Positions 30,001 through 37,918 of a DNA stretch of 64,000 nt are shown piece after piece; position 1 is the first letter of the stretch; every line of letters starts with the position of its first letter. Source of the stretch: Stappia sp. (GTDB lineage: Bacteria; Pseudomonadota; Alphaproteobacteria; Rhizobiales; Stappiaceae); contig NZ_CP157793.1 in assembly GCF_040110915.1 (NCBI RefSeq), positions 1,438,939-1,502,938 on the forward strand, written 5' to 3'. Under the pieces are notes generated by a model that was given only the letters and a program-made list of their open reading frames with translations, was not told where the DNA came from and did no database searches. Made by a program: the position numbers and the translations under genes.

Positions 30001-30123
30001 CGCCTTTTGCTCCGCCGTCGACGATACGGGCGCGCGTGAGCAGCGGTGCGTGATCGGAGCGCCCATGCCTCCGCGCAGCAGGCCCCGCGCATTGCCCTCG
30101 CGGGACATGGCGCGCGGGCGGCC

Positions 30124-31215
30124 TCAGCCCTCGCGCGACAGCGCGTAGCGCTCGAACAGGCCGCGCAGCGTGCCTTCCACGAGCCAGGCCATGCCGATCC
30201 GGCTGCCGAGCGCAATGGAGAGCATCACGACGGGGGCGGAGACGGACAGCGTCGAGGCGGCGGTGATGCCCTGGCCGATGGTGCAGCCGAAGGCGAGCAC
30301 GCCGCCGGTCCCCATCAGGAAGGCGCCGACGATGTGCCGGCGCAGCTCGCGCACGTCGTCGCAGGCTTCCCAGCGGAACTCCCGTTTGAACAGCGCGCCG
30401 GCAAGGGCGCCGGCGACGACGCCGAGGACCGAGCCGACGCCGAAGGTGATCGTCGCGCCGCTGTAGGTCATCAGATAGATCAGCGTGTCGCCGAGGGGAC
30501 GGGCGAAGGTAAAGGATTCCAGCCGCTGCGGCGAAAACGGGTCGCTGCCGACAAGACCGGTCGCGGCCCAGCCGAAGGCCACCGCCGCCCCGACCGCGAG
30601 ACCGCTGACCACGAGGCGCGGTTCGGCGCGGAAGGCCGCGTCGCGCAAGGCCCAGACCGCGAGCGCGGCGGCGACTGTGAAGCCGATGGCATGGCCCGTG
30701 TCGAGCCCGGTCGCCGCGTCGAACAGGGCGTCGAAGGCCATGCCGCCGCTGGCCTCGAAGGAGACGATCCACGGGTCGATGAGCGCGTGACGCAAAACGC
30801 CGGTGATGCCGTTCATCGCCATATAGGCCGATACGCCCATGACGAGAAAGGTGACCACGGCGCGCAGGTCGCCGCCGCCGATGCGCGCGAGGGTGCCATA
30901 GCCGCAGGTGCCGACCAGCGCCATGCCGATGCCGAAGGCGAGGCCGCCCAGCACCGCGCCGACCCAGGGAAAGCCGCTCGCCAGATAGATGGAATGGCGG
31001 AAATCGATCCAGCCGGCCGCCGCCATGGCCTGCGACAGAACCATCGCTGTCGCGATCGCAAGCGCCCAGCTTCGGAGCCGGCGCGTATCGTGGCCGAGGA
31101 AGGCATCCTCCAGCGCGCCGAGCGTGCAGAAACGCCCGACGCGGGCGGCGAGGCCGAGGACGACGCCGCCGGCAAAGCCGGCCAGCGCGACGAGTTGCGC
31201 GGTGCTCAGATCCAT
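30124..31215 (-). CDS. soxT: YeeE/YedE-family sulfur transporter (SoxT-like)
   Basis: A 363-aa inner-membrane protein with about nine to ten helices. Two family repeats each carry a Cys in a conserved loop: GRFCTLGALEDA plus VGTCGYGTLARIGGG, and GGVLAFGCTIGQGITAASTLS. YeeE proteins carry thiosulfate or related sulfur compounds through these cysteines. ATG 31215 is chosen because GGGAGG lies upstream. The order soxS-soxR-soxT, divergent from soxV, resembles the soxSRT set described for Pseudaminobacter. It is convergent with the uspA-like gene, without an evident terminator. Confidence 0.85.
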   Translation of the reverse strand: MDLSTAQLVALAGFAGGVVLGLAARVGRFCTLGALEDAFLGHDTRRLRSWALAIATAMVLSQAMAAAGWIDFRHSIYLASGFPWVGAVLGGLAFGIGMALVGTCGYGTLARIGGGDLRAVVTFLVMGVSAYMAMNGITGVLRHALIDPWIVSFEASGGMAFDALFDAATGLDTGHAIGFTVAAALAVWALRDAAFRAEPRLVVSGLAVGAAVAFGWAATGLVGSDPFSPQRLESFTFARPLGDTLIYLMTYSGATITFGVGSVLGVVAGALAGALFKREFRWEACDDVRELRRHIVGAFLMGTGGVLAFGCTIGQGITAASTLSVSAPVVMLSIALGSRIGMAWLVEGTLRGLFERYALSREG

Positions 31216-31346
31216 GGGCCGCGCCTCCCTCACGCAAGCCGTCCGGGTTCCGCCGCCATTCGATGTCAGGTCGGGCCGTCCTCAGACAGGCCCGCGCCGG
31301 GGTGCGCCCGCGAGACTCTACGGTCCGTTTCTGAAAGGCGCGCCGG

Positions 31347-31787
31347 TCAGTCGCGGCAGAACACGTCGTATACCTGCTCGATAATCCGACGCGCGTCGTC
31401 GTTTGCCAAGCGGTAATACACGGTCTTGCCTTCGCGGCGGGTGGTGACGAGCTTGTCCATGCGCAGCCGCGCGAGCTGCTGCGACACGGTCGGCTGGCGC
31501 AGCGAGAGCAGCGCCTCGAGCTCGGTCACGGATTTCTCGCCCTCGGCGAGAATGCAAAGAATGAGCAGGCGGCTTTCATGGGCGATCGCCTTGAGGAAGT
31601 CGCTCGCGGTCTTGGCCCGGTCGATGATCTTCTCCAGATCGGACGAGCATTCGAGATCCTGTACGCGCGGCAGGGGCACGACCGTTTCCTTCGTTTCGGC
31701 GGGTGGCGCGCTCGCTGGTCGCGCACCGGCCATCGTATCATCGACGGGACCAACGGGAACGGGATCAACGAGTTTTGCCTGTGCCAT
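31347..31787 (-). CDS. soxR: ArsR-family persulfide-responsive repressor SoxR
   Basis: A 146-aa ArsR/SmtB winged-helix protein. The recognition region is SLRQPTVSQQLARLRMDKLV and the wing is TTRREGKTVYYRL. Cysteines are C47, C78 (LLILCIL) and C144 (VFCRD). C78 and C144 are 66 residues apart, the same spacing I recall for the redox pair of SqrR (41/107) and BigR (42/108), which forms a tetrasulfide bridge on sensing sulfane sulfur. It should repress the sox genes until thiosulfate or sulfide is present. A 45-residue Pro/Ala-rich N-terminal extension is unusual. It follows soxS by 21 bases. It is unrelated to the MerR-type SoxR of enterics. Confidence 0.9.
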   Translation of the reverse strand: MAQAKLVDPVPVGPVDDTMAGARPASAPPAETKETVVPLPRVQDLECSSDLEKIIDRAKTASDFLKAIAHESRLLILCILAEGEKSVTELEALLSLRQPTVSQQLARLRMDKLVTTRREGKTVYYRLANDDARRIIEQVYDVFCRD

Positions 31788-31808
31788 AGCGAACCCTGCC
31801 TGAAATCG

Positions 31809-32243
31809 TCAACCGGGCGCGGCGGGAGGAGGGGCCGCCCCCGACGTTTCGTCTACGTCCTCGTCGAGCTTTTCGATCATCTCGGCCAGCAGGCCCCAGA
31901 AGAAATCCTCGCCCGGATAGCCGCGGATGCGACCGACCTCGCGACCGTCGACGATGAGCGCGAAGCTCGGTGTGAAGACCTCCCTGCGCATCCAGGCGAG
32001 GTCTTGCGGCATGGGGTTGTGAATGTCGACGCGACGCAGTGGCGCACGGCGACCCTCTTCGGTCTTGGGATAGATCGGCGCGATCTCGGCATCCCAGCGG
32101 GCGCACCACTCGCAGGCCTTCTGCTCGAACATCACCAGCGTGGCGTCCTCCGCGCGCAAGGGCGACGCGCCGACAAGCGCGAAAACGGCGACGACCAGAA
32201 CGGGCAGGGAGAAGCGCAAGGCGGCGGGGCGAAGGCGGACCAT
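31809..32243 (-). CDS. soxS: Periplasmic thioredoxin SoxS
   Basis: A 144-aa exported thioredoxin-fold protein. The signal peptide (about residues 1-31, ending ASPLRA) is followed by TLVMFEQKACEWCARWD, with the active-site pair C44 and C47. Paracoccus SoxS keeps SoxY in its reduced, active form; electrons come from the membrane protein SoxV. ATG 32243 is preceded by GCGAGG. Upstream in-frame codons reach into the divergent promoter region and are unlikely to be used. The acidic, Ala/Pro-rich C-terminal tail has no known function. Confidence 0.88.
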   Translation of the reverse strand: MVRLRPAALRFSLPVLVVAVFALVGASPLRAEDATLVMFEQKACEWCARWDAEIAPIYPKTEEGRRAPLRRVDIHNPMPQDLAWMRREVFTPSFALIVDGREVGRIRGYPGEDFFWGLLAEMIEKLDEDVDETSGAAPPPAAPG

Positions 32244-32582
32244 GGGACCTCGCAGGTCGACTGAAGGAGGCGGACGCAGAATAGCGCATTCCCGGTGGAA
32301 CATATGCGAAAAACAGAATACGACTATGAGGCATCGGGTCACATTGTTGTGGGCGCGCTCACGGTGTCGTGTCCCCGATCACATTGTCACGGGACGGGCG
32401 GGGCGCCAATGTGTCCTGCGGCGGGCGGTGGCCCAATGCGAAAGGGTGCCGGCCTCGGCGCCTTGCGCGAGCCTCGCGCCACGTGGCATCGCTCTGCCGG
32501 CGCATGGCCCGGGGATCGGGGCGCAAGCGGGGCGGCGTGCGGGCACGCCGCGGGAAAACGGACAGGATCGGAAGCGGGAAGC
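32244..32582. promoter_or_regulatory. Divergent soxS/soxV regulatory spacer
   Basis: This 339-base region must carry promoters for both the leftward soxSRT and rightward soxV transcripts. The nonamer TCACATTGT occurs twice in direct orientation (32339-32347 and 32379-32387), exactly 40 bases apart, near four DNA turns. A TTCC-CGGT-GGAA inverted repeat lies at 32289-32300. No exact ATTC-N8-GAAT motif like the one before soxX was seen. The part from 32400 to 32582 is GC-rich and shows nothing distinctive. Confidence 0.5.
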
Positions 32583-33320
32583 ATGTTTCAGGAAGTCACC
32601 CTCATCGGCGCGTTCCTTGCCGGCCTTCTCTCCTTCGTCTCGCCCTGCGTTCTGCCGCTGGTGCCGCCCTATCTGGGGTTCCTCGCCGGCGTGTCGCTCG
32701 ACGAATTGACCGGGGAGGGCACCGAGCGCGCCGATCCGCGCCGCGTCTTCTTCGCTTCGCTCGCCTTCGTTCTGGGCTTTTCGACCGTCTTCATCGCGCT
32801 TGGCGCCAGTGCGTCCTACATCGGCCAGTTCGTCACCCAGCACATTCAGGTGCTTGGCTATATCGCCGGCGCCGTGATCATCGTGATGGGGCTGCATTTC
32901 CTCGGCCTGTTCCGCATCGGCCTGCTGTACCGCGAGGCCCGCGTGCATGTGGATCGCCGGCCGGCGGGTCTTGTCGGGGCCTATGTGATCGGGCTCGCCT
33001 TCGCCTTCGGGTGGACGCCCTGCGTCGGGCCGATCCTGGCCGCGATTCTCTTCGTCGCCGGCAGCGAGGAGTCGGTGGTGCAGGGCGCCGTGCTGCTCGG
33101 CTCCTACGCCCTTGGAATCGGCGTGCCGTTCCTGATCGCCGGGCTCTTCGCCGGGCCGTTCATGCGCTTCATGGCGCGCTTCCGGCGCCATATGGTGACC
33201 GTCGAGCGGGCCATGGGCGTTTTCCTCATCCTCACTGGTGTGGCCTTCATGACCGGTCAGATGGCCGCGCTCTCCTTCTGGCTTCTCGAGACATTTCCGG
33301 CACTTGCCGTCATCGGTTAA
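32583..33320 (+). CDS. soxV: CcdA-type thiol-disulfide transporter SoxV
   Basis: A 245-aa inner-membrane protein with six helices. The two reactive cysteines are C22 (FVSPCVLPLVPPYLG) and C147 (AFGWTPCVGP), each in the family's helix-breaking SPCxLP/TPCxGP context. SoxV moves reducing equivalents from cytoplasmic thioredoxin to periplasmic partners that keep SoxYZ active. The usual partner gene soxW is missing after it; soxS on the divergent transcript may fill that role. The start is ATG 32583 and the frame upstream is part of the promoter region. Confidence 0.93.
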   Translation: MFQEVTLIGAFLAGLLSFVSPCVLPLVPPYLGFLAGVSLDELTGEGTERADPRRVFFASLAFVLGFSTVFIALGASASYIGQFVTQHIQVLGYIAGAVIIVMGLHFLGLFRIGLLYREARVHVDRRPAGLVGAYVIGLAFAFGWTPCVGPILAAILFVAGSEESVVQGAVLLGSYALGIGVPFLIAGLFAGPFMRFMARFRRHMVTVERAMGVFLILTGVAFMTGQMAALSFWLLETFPALAVIG

Positions 33321-33369
33321 GGCGCCGCCTGATCCGGGCGATGGCGCATGCGGCATGCCACCAATGACG

Positions 33370-33387
33370 TATTCTCATAAATGAATA
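33370..33387. promoter_or_regulatory. Probable SoxR operator upstream of soxX
   Basis: The perfect palindrome TATTC-N8-GAATA lies in an AT-rich patch 112 bases before the soxX start. An ATTC-N8-GAAT core is what I recall as the SqrR/BigR-class operator. A further GAATT follows at 33391. Position and sequence both fit repression of soxX and downstream genes by the SoxR encoded at 31347-31787. Confidence 0.65.
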
Positions 33388-33498
33388 TGTGAATTGAACA
33401 CGGGCGGCGATCCTGTTACCGTTCCCCTGTGTCGCGATGTCGCGGCCGCACAAGAAAAACGATGCCGCAATGACCGGCAGAGGGAAGGAACGAAGCCC

Positions 33499-33954
33499 AT
33501 GAAAGCCATTCGCCCGGGCGTGGCGGCCGCCTGCGCGGTCCTGTTGGGAACCGCGGTCGCAGCGGCTGACGGCACGAAATCCTATGAAGTCGTGGACGGA
33601 ACGATCCCGCAGTCGCTGACCGGCAAGCCCGGAGACCCGGCGGCCGGAAAGCGCGCGGTGGTCGATCGCAAGCTCGGCAACTGCCTCGCCTGTCACGCGA
33701 TTTCCGACCTTGCGGACCAGCCGTTCCACGGCGAGGTCGGGCCGCCGCTCGACGGCGTCGCGGACCGCTGGGACGAGGGCTCCCTGCGCATGCTCGTCGT
33801 CGACGCAAAGACAATCTACGATGGTACGATCATGCCGGCCTTCTACCGGGACGGCGGCTTTTTCCGCGTGAAGGACACCTTCGCCGGCAAGCCGATCCTG
33901 TCCGCGGACCAGGTCGAGGATGTCGTCGCCTATCTGAAGACCTTGAAAGAGTAG
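33499..33954 (+). CDS. soxX: Cytochrome c SoxX
   Basis: A 151-aa periplasmic monoheme cytochrome, small subunit of SoxXA, which oxidatively couples thiosulfate to the SoxY cysteine. The signal peptide covers about residues 1-23. Heme binds at C62-C65-H66 (NCLACH) and the distal ligand is probably M112 (GTIMPAF). ATG 33499 is preceded by AGGGAAGGAA. It is separated from its partner gene soxA by soxYZ, the usual order. The probable SoxR operator lies upstream. Confidence 0.95.
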   Translation: MKAIRPGVAAACAVLLGTAVAAADGTKSYEVVDGTIPQSLTGKPGDPAAGKRAVVDRKLGNCLACHAISDLADQPFHGEVGPPLDGVADRWDEGSLRMLVVDAKTIYDGTIMPAFYRDGGFFRVKDTFAGKPILSADQVEDVVAYLKTLKE

Positions 33955-33967
33955 GCGGCGACAAGGC

Positions 33968-33989
33968 CATCGGCCGCGAAAGGCCGGTG
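33968..33989 (+). other. mRNA hairpin in the soxX-soxY spacer
   Basis: The arms CATCGGCC (33968-33975) and GGCCGGTG (33982-33989) form an 8-bp stem with one G-U pair and a GCGAAA loop. No T-run follows. It is the first of three intercistronic hairpins in the sox operon. Confidence 0.5.
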
Positions 33990-34043
33990 CGGCGCAAAGG
34001 CAGGCGCGCATAGCGAGCGTGCGGACAAAACGAGGATGAGCAC

Positions 34044-34496
34044 ATGACAATCACACGACGTCAGGCACTCGCGTTCGGAGCCGGGGCGGCCGTGGTCGCC
34101 GTGACCGGGCTGCCGCGCGTGGGCCTTGCCGACACCGACAAGGTGCAGGCCGCGATCGACGCCTTCAGCGGCGGTGCCACGCCGGAACAGGCCATGGTGT
34201 CGCTGACCGCGCCGGAAATCGCGGAAAACGGGAACACCGTGCCGATCAGCGTGACGGTCGACAGCCCGATGAGCGACGACGACCACGTCACCGATCTGAC
34301 GCTGCTGGCGGCCGGCAACCCGTCGCCGGGCGTGGCGACCTTCCACTTCACGCCGATGTCCGGCTACGCGGAAGCGACCACGCGCATGCGGCTCGCCCAG
34401 ACGCAGGATGTCATCGCCCTGGCCAGGACGTCGACCGGAAAGGTCTACATCGACCGCAAGACGGTGAAGGTCACGATCGGCGGATGCGGCGGCTGA
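34044..34496 (+). CDS. soxY: Sulfur-carrier protein SoxY
   Basis: A 150-aa periplasmic subunit that carries pathway intermediates covalently on its C-terminal cysteine. The protein ends in GGCGG, the swinging arm with active C148. The N-terminus TRRQALAFGAGAAVVAV is a twin-arginine signal, so SoxYZ is exported folded by Tat. The central Ig-like domain has ENGNTVPISVTVDSPM. soxZ follows 51 bases later and encodes its partner, which lacks its own signal. Confidence 0.97.
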   Translation: MTITRRQALAFGAGAAVVAVTGLPRVGLADTDKVQAAIDAFSGGATPEQAMVSLTAPEIAENGNTVPISVTVDSPMSDDDHVTDLTLLAAGNPSPGVATFHFTPMSGYAEATTRMRLAQTQDVIALARTSTGKVYIDRKTVKVTIGGCGG

Positions 34497-34547
34497 TCCG
34501 CCACGCCCGCGCATCGCATCGCAAGTTCACAGGATGAGGAGGGCCTC

Positions 34548-34874
34548 ATGGCCAGGTCGAAACCCCGCGTCAAGGTGCCGAAGACGGCATCGAAGGACGA
34601 AGTGATCACCATCAAGACCCTGATTTCCCACAAGATGGAGTCGGGTCAGCGCAAGGACGGCGACGGCAACGTCATTCCGCGCCAGATCATCAACAAGTTC
34701 ACCTGCGAGTTCAACGGCAAGCCGGTGTTCTCTTGCGATCTGGAGCCGGCGATCTCGGCGAACCCTTACTTCCAGTTCAGCGCGAAGGTGCCGGAATCGG
34801 GAACCTTCAAGTTCACCTGGGTGGACGACGACGGCTCCGTTTATTCCACGGAATCCGACATCACCGTGGAGTGA
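34548..34874 (+). CDS. soxZ: Sulfur-carrier partner protein SoxZ
   Basis: A 108-aa Ig-like protein that binds SoxY and presents its carrier arm to the Sox enzymes. Typical segments are RVKVPKTASKDEVITIKTLI, NKFTCEFNGKPVFSCDLEPA and FKFTWVDDDGSVYS. There is no signal peptide, consistent with export as a complex with SoxY by Tat. GAGGAGG precedes the ATG. A long hairpin follows before soxA. Confidence 0.96.
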   Translation: MARSKPRVKVPKTASKDEVITIKTLISHKMESGQRKDGDGNVIPRQIINKFTCEFNGKPVFSCDLEPAISANPYFQFSAKVPESGTFKFTWVDDDGSVYSTESDITVE

Positions 34875-34921
34875 TCCGGCGGCGGCGGGACAGCGGACCC
34901 TGCCGCCCCCCTGTGGGAATT

Positions 34922-34953
34922 GACGGACCGGCCGGGAGGAGGGCCGGCCCGTC
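34922..34953 (+). other. Long mRNA hairpin in the soxZ-soxA spacer
   Basis: The arms GACGG-A-CCGGCC (34922-34933) and GGCCGG-C-CCGTC (34942-34953) give 11 pairs with one A-C mismatch. The loop GGGAGGAG contains a ribosome-binding-site-like GGAGG. No T-run follows. It lies 47 bases after soxZ and 130 before soxA, so it could protect the soxXYZ message 3' end or reduce soxA translation relative to soxYZ. Confidence 0.6.
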
Positions 34954-35082
34954 GCGGGATGGCGTGCCGGCCGGGGGTGTCGCGCCCATCGTCGGCACGG
35001 CGGGCGCGACGCAGGAACTGCCGCGCAGCCGTCCTGCACAACAACCAGACGAACCGCAAGGTTCGCACCGGAGGAACGACCG

Positions 35083-35934
35083 ATGAGGAAACATGCGGGG
35101 CTGCTTGCAGCCGGAGCCGCCACGATGGCGCTTGCCATGACGGGAGGCGCGACGGCGGAGGAGAAACGGGTGGAAGCGAGCGACGGCGTCGTCTTCACCG
35201 TCAAGGCGGAGCCGCCGGAAGGCCATCCTCTGACCGAGGTCTTGTCGGGCTTTGAGTTCCGCAAGGAGGAGACCCAGGACATTCAGCTCGACGACTTCCA
35301 GAACCCGGGCTTCCTGTGGGTGGAGCGCGGCGAGGCGATCTGGAACACGGTCGAGGGGGAGGCCGGCAAATCCTGCGCCTCGTGCCATGGCGACGCGGAG
35401 GAGTCCATGAAGGGCGTCGGCGCGGCGATGCCGAAGTGGAACGAGGCGCTCGGCAAGCCGGTCAATCTGGAGATGCAGATCGACCTGTGCCGGACCGAGG
35501 AAATGGGCGCGCCGGCCTACAAGTTCGACGACGACGCGCAAAAGGCGATCGTCACCTATGTGCGCAGCCAGTCGCGCGGCATGCCCATCGACATCCAGAC
35601 GGACGGTCCGATGGAAGCCTGGTGGGAGCGCGGCAAGGAGATCTACTACACGCGCTCCGGTCAGCTCGACATGGCTTGCGCCAATTGTCACGAGGACAAC
35701 TACGGCAACCACATCCGGGCCGACTTCCTCAGCCAGGGCCAGAGCAACGGCTTTCCGACCTACCGGATGAAGAGCCAGGGCGTCGTATCGCTGCACAACC
35801 GCTTCAAGGGCTGCATGCGCGACGTGCGGGCCGAGCCCTACAAGCCGATGTCGGACGAGTTCCTGGCGCTCGAGGTGTATGTGGCCTGGCGCGGCACGGG
35901 GCTGACGGTGGAAACGCCGGCGGTGCGCAACTGA
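35083..35934 (+). CDS. soxA: Diheme cytochrome c SoxA
   Basis: A 283-aa catalytic subunit of SoxXA. The signal peptide covers residues 1-25. Two heme motifs are present, C98-C101-H102 (CASCH) and C199-C202-H203 (CANCH), so this is the diheme type. C136 (DLCRTE) is the probable distal ligand of heme 1. C244 (FKGCMRD) is the expected persulfide-carrying active-site cysteine and axial ligand of heme 2. GGAGGAACGACCG precedes the ATG. Hairpin-rich spacers flank it on both sides. Confidence 0.96.
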   Translation: MRKHAGLLAAGAATMALAMTGGATAEEKRVEASDGVVFTVKAEPPEGHPLTEVLSGFEFRKEETQDIQLDDFQNPGFLWVERGEAIWNTVEGEAGKSCASCHGDAEESMKGVGAAMPKWNEALGKPVNLEMQIDLCRTEEMGAPAYKFDDDAQKAIVTYVRSQSRGMPIDIQTDGPMEAWWERGKEIYYTRSGQLDMACANCHEDNYGNHIRADFLSQGQSNGFPTYRMKSQGVVSLHNRFKGCMRDVRAEPYKPMSDEFLALEVYVAWRGTGLTVETPAVRN

Positions 35935-35949
35935 GCCTGCTCACGGGAT

Positions 35950-35975
35950 GCGGGGTGCGGTAAGGCGCGCCCCGC
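35950..35975 (+). other. mRNA hairpin just after soxA
   Basis: The 10-bp arms GCGGGGTGCG (35950-35959) and CGCGCCCCGC (35966-35975), with one G-U pair and a 6-base loop, start 15 bases after the soxA stop. No T-run follows, so processing or stability is more likely than termination. Confidence 0.5.
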
Positions 35976-36064
35976 CCAAGACACGAGACCGACGGACAGG
36001 ACACCAGCGACACGCGGGTTGCATGGATCGCGGCGGTTGCGGCCCGCGACAACGGGAAAGCCGT

Positions 36065-36104
36065 GTCCCGCGACGCGGCGCATCCGGCGGCGCGTCGCGG
36101 GGAC
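36065..36104 (+). other. Second long hairpin in the soxA-soxB spacer
   Basis: The arms GTCCCGCGACGCG (36065-36077) and CGCGTCGCGGGGAC (36091-36104) pair over 13 positions with one bulged G. The structure ends 58 bases before the soxB start. Together with the hairpin at 35950-35975 it makes this spacer highly structured. Confidence 0.55.
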
Positions 36105-36162
36105 AGTGAGGCGCAGGGCTTGCAGCAGAGCGGATGGCAGCAGACGGGGATGGACAGCGGCA

Positions 36163-37857
36163 ATGATTTCGAGGCGTGAATTCTTGATGGCGGCGGTCGC
36201 GACCGCCGCATTGACGGGCGGGTCCGGCTTTGGCCGCTGGGGACGTCTGGCGGCGCAGCAGGCGCTGACGCAGGACGACATCCTGGGCTTCAGCCCGCTC
36301 GGCAATGTAACGCTGGTCCATCTGACCGACATTCATGCGCAATTGATGCCGGTCTATTTCCGCGAGCCCTCGATCAACCTCGGGGTGGGCGAGGTCAACG
36401 GCTTGCCGCCGCATGTCACCGGGGCCGATTTCCTGAAGATGTACAACATCGCGCCCGGCTCGCCGGAGGCCTATGCGCTGACGCCGGTCGACTTCGACGC
36501 CCTGTCGAAGGCCTATGGCCGCATGGGCGGCATCGACCGGATCGCCACGGTGCTCAAGTCGATCCGCGCGGAGCGCGAGGCGAACACACTGTTCCTCGAC
36601 GGCGGCGACACCTGGCAGGGCAGCTACACCTCGCTGAAGACCGGCGGCATGGACATGATCGAGGTCATGAACGCGCTCGCCCCCGATGCCATGACGGGGC
36701 ACTGGGAGTTCACCTATGGCAGCGACCGGGTGCAGGAACTGGTCGACGAACTGGCGTTCCCCTTTCTCGGCGGCAACATCCGCGACACCGAATGGGACGA
36801 GGCGGTGTTCGACGCCTATCGGATCTTCGAGCGCGGCGGCGTGCGCATCGCCGTCGTCGGTCAGGCCTTCCCCTATACGCCCGTCGCGAACCCGCGCTGG
36901 ATGTTTCCCAACTGGTCCTTCGGGATCCGCGAGGAGGACGTTCAGGCCAACGTCGACGCGGCGCGCGCCGACGGGGCGGAGGTCGTGGTGCTGCTGTCGC
37001 ACAACGGCTTCGACGTCGACCGCAAGCTGGCGGGGCGCGTGTCCGGCATCGACGTCATCCTCACCGGCCACACGCATGACGCCTTGCCCGAGCCCGTTCT
37101 GGTCGGCAAGACGCTGCTGATCGCCACCGGATCGAACGGCAAGTTCCTCTCGCGGCTCGATCTCGACGTGCGCGACGGGGAGGTGAAGGACTACCGCTAC
37201 AGGCTGATCCCGATCTTCTCCGACGTGATCGCGCCGGATGCGGAGATGACGGCGCTGGTGGAGAAGGTCCGCGCGCCTTTCGCGGAGGACCTCGCCGCCG
37301 AACTCGCGACGACGGAATCGCTTCTCTATCGGCGCGGCAACTTCAACGGCACCTTCGACGATCTCATCTGCGAGGCGCTGATCGAGCAGCGCGACGCGGA
37401 GATCGCCATGTCGCCGGGCTTCCGCTGGGGGACGTCGGTGCCGTCTGGCCAGGCGATCACCCGCGAGGATCTGCACAACGCGACCTCCATGACCTACCCG
37501 GAGGCCTATCGCTCGGAAATGAGCGGGGCGCTGATCAAGGAGATCCTGGAGGACGTCGCCGACAACCTGTTCAACGTCGACCCCTACTACCAGCAGGGCG
37601 GCGACATGGTGCGCATCGGCGGCATGGCCTACACGATCGACCCGACCAAGCCGATCGGGACCCGCATTTCCGACATGACCCTGCTGAAGGACGGATCGCC
37701 CATCGATCCCGACCGCGCCTATGTCGTCGCCGGCTGGGCGAGCGTCAACGAGGGCACCGAAGGCCCCGCCATCTGGGATGTCGTCGAGGATCACCTGACG
37801 GCGCGCGGCACCGTGAAACTCGAGCCGAACCGCGCCGTGAAGGTCGTCGGGGTGTGA
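36163..37857 (+). CDS. soxB: Thiosulfohydrolase SoxB
   Basis: A 564-aa periplasmic dimanganese enzyme that hydrolyses the terminal sulfonate from SoxY-bound intermediates, releasing sulfate. Metal-site motifs of the calcineurin-like fold are HLTDIHAQLMPV (D56, H58), DGGDTWQGS, MTGHWEFTYGSD, LLSHNGFDVD and ILTGHTHDALPEP. The GHWEF variant is typical of SoxB. A 5'-nucleotidase C-terminal domain follows. The N-terminus ISRREFLMAAVATAA is a Tat signal. ATG 36163 is chosen for this signal; the earlier in-frame starts fall in the hairpin region. Confidence 0.97.
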   Translation: MISRREFLMAAVATAALTGGSGFGRWGRLAAQQALTQDDILGFSPLGNVTLVHLTDIHAQLMPVYFREPSINLGVGEVNGLPPHVTGADFLKMYNIAPGSPEAYALTPVDFDALSKAYGRMGGIDRIATVLKSIRAEREANTLFLDGGDTWQGSYTSLKTGGMDMIEVMNALAPDAMTGHWEFTYGSDRVQELVDELAFPFLGGNIRDTEWDEAVFDAYRIFERGGVRIAVVGQAFPYTPVANPRWMFPNWSFGIREEDVQANVDAARADGAEVVVLLSHNGFDVDRKLAGRVSGIDVILTGHTHDALPEPVLVGKTLLIATGSNGKFLSRLDLDVRDGEVKDYRYRLIPIFSDVIAPDAEMTALVEKVRAPFAEDLAAELATTESLLYRRGNFNGTFDDLICEALIEQRDAEIAMSPGFRWGTSVPSGQAITREDLHNATSMTYPEAYRSEMSGALIKEILEDVADNLFNVDPYYQQGGDMVRIGGMAYTIDPTKPIGTRISDMTLLKDGSPIDPDRAYVVAGWASVNEGTEGPAIWDVVEDHLTARGTVKLEPNRAVKVVGV

Positions 37858-37872
37858 GCCGGAGCGTTTCGA

Positions 37873-37888
37873 CCAATCAACTTGATGG
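37873..37888. repeat. AT-rich palindrome in the soxB-soxC spacer
   Basis: The sequence ATCAA-C-TTGAT (37876-37886), extended to CCAATCAA/TTGATGG, is a near-perfect palindrome in the 61-base spacer. This spacer is visibly AT-richer than its neighbours. It may be a binding site or a remnant intergenic repeat. Confidence 0.35.
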
Positions 37889-37918
37889 ATTTGAGCACGT
37901 CAGAGCCGGAGTGAAACC

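Noticed and set aside
32295..32582. N-terminal extension of soxV by 96 codons
   Set aside because: The extension has no helix or signal features, spans the divergent promoter region, and the CcdA family begins at the MFQEVTLIGAF segment.
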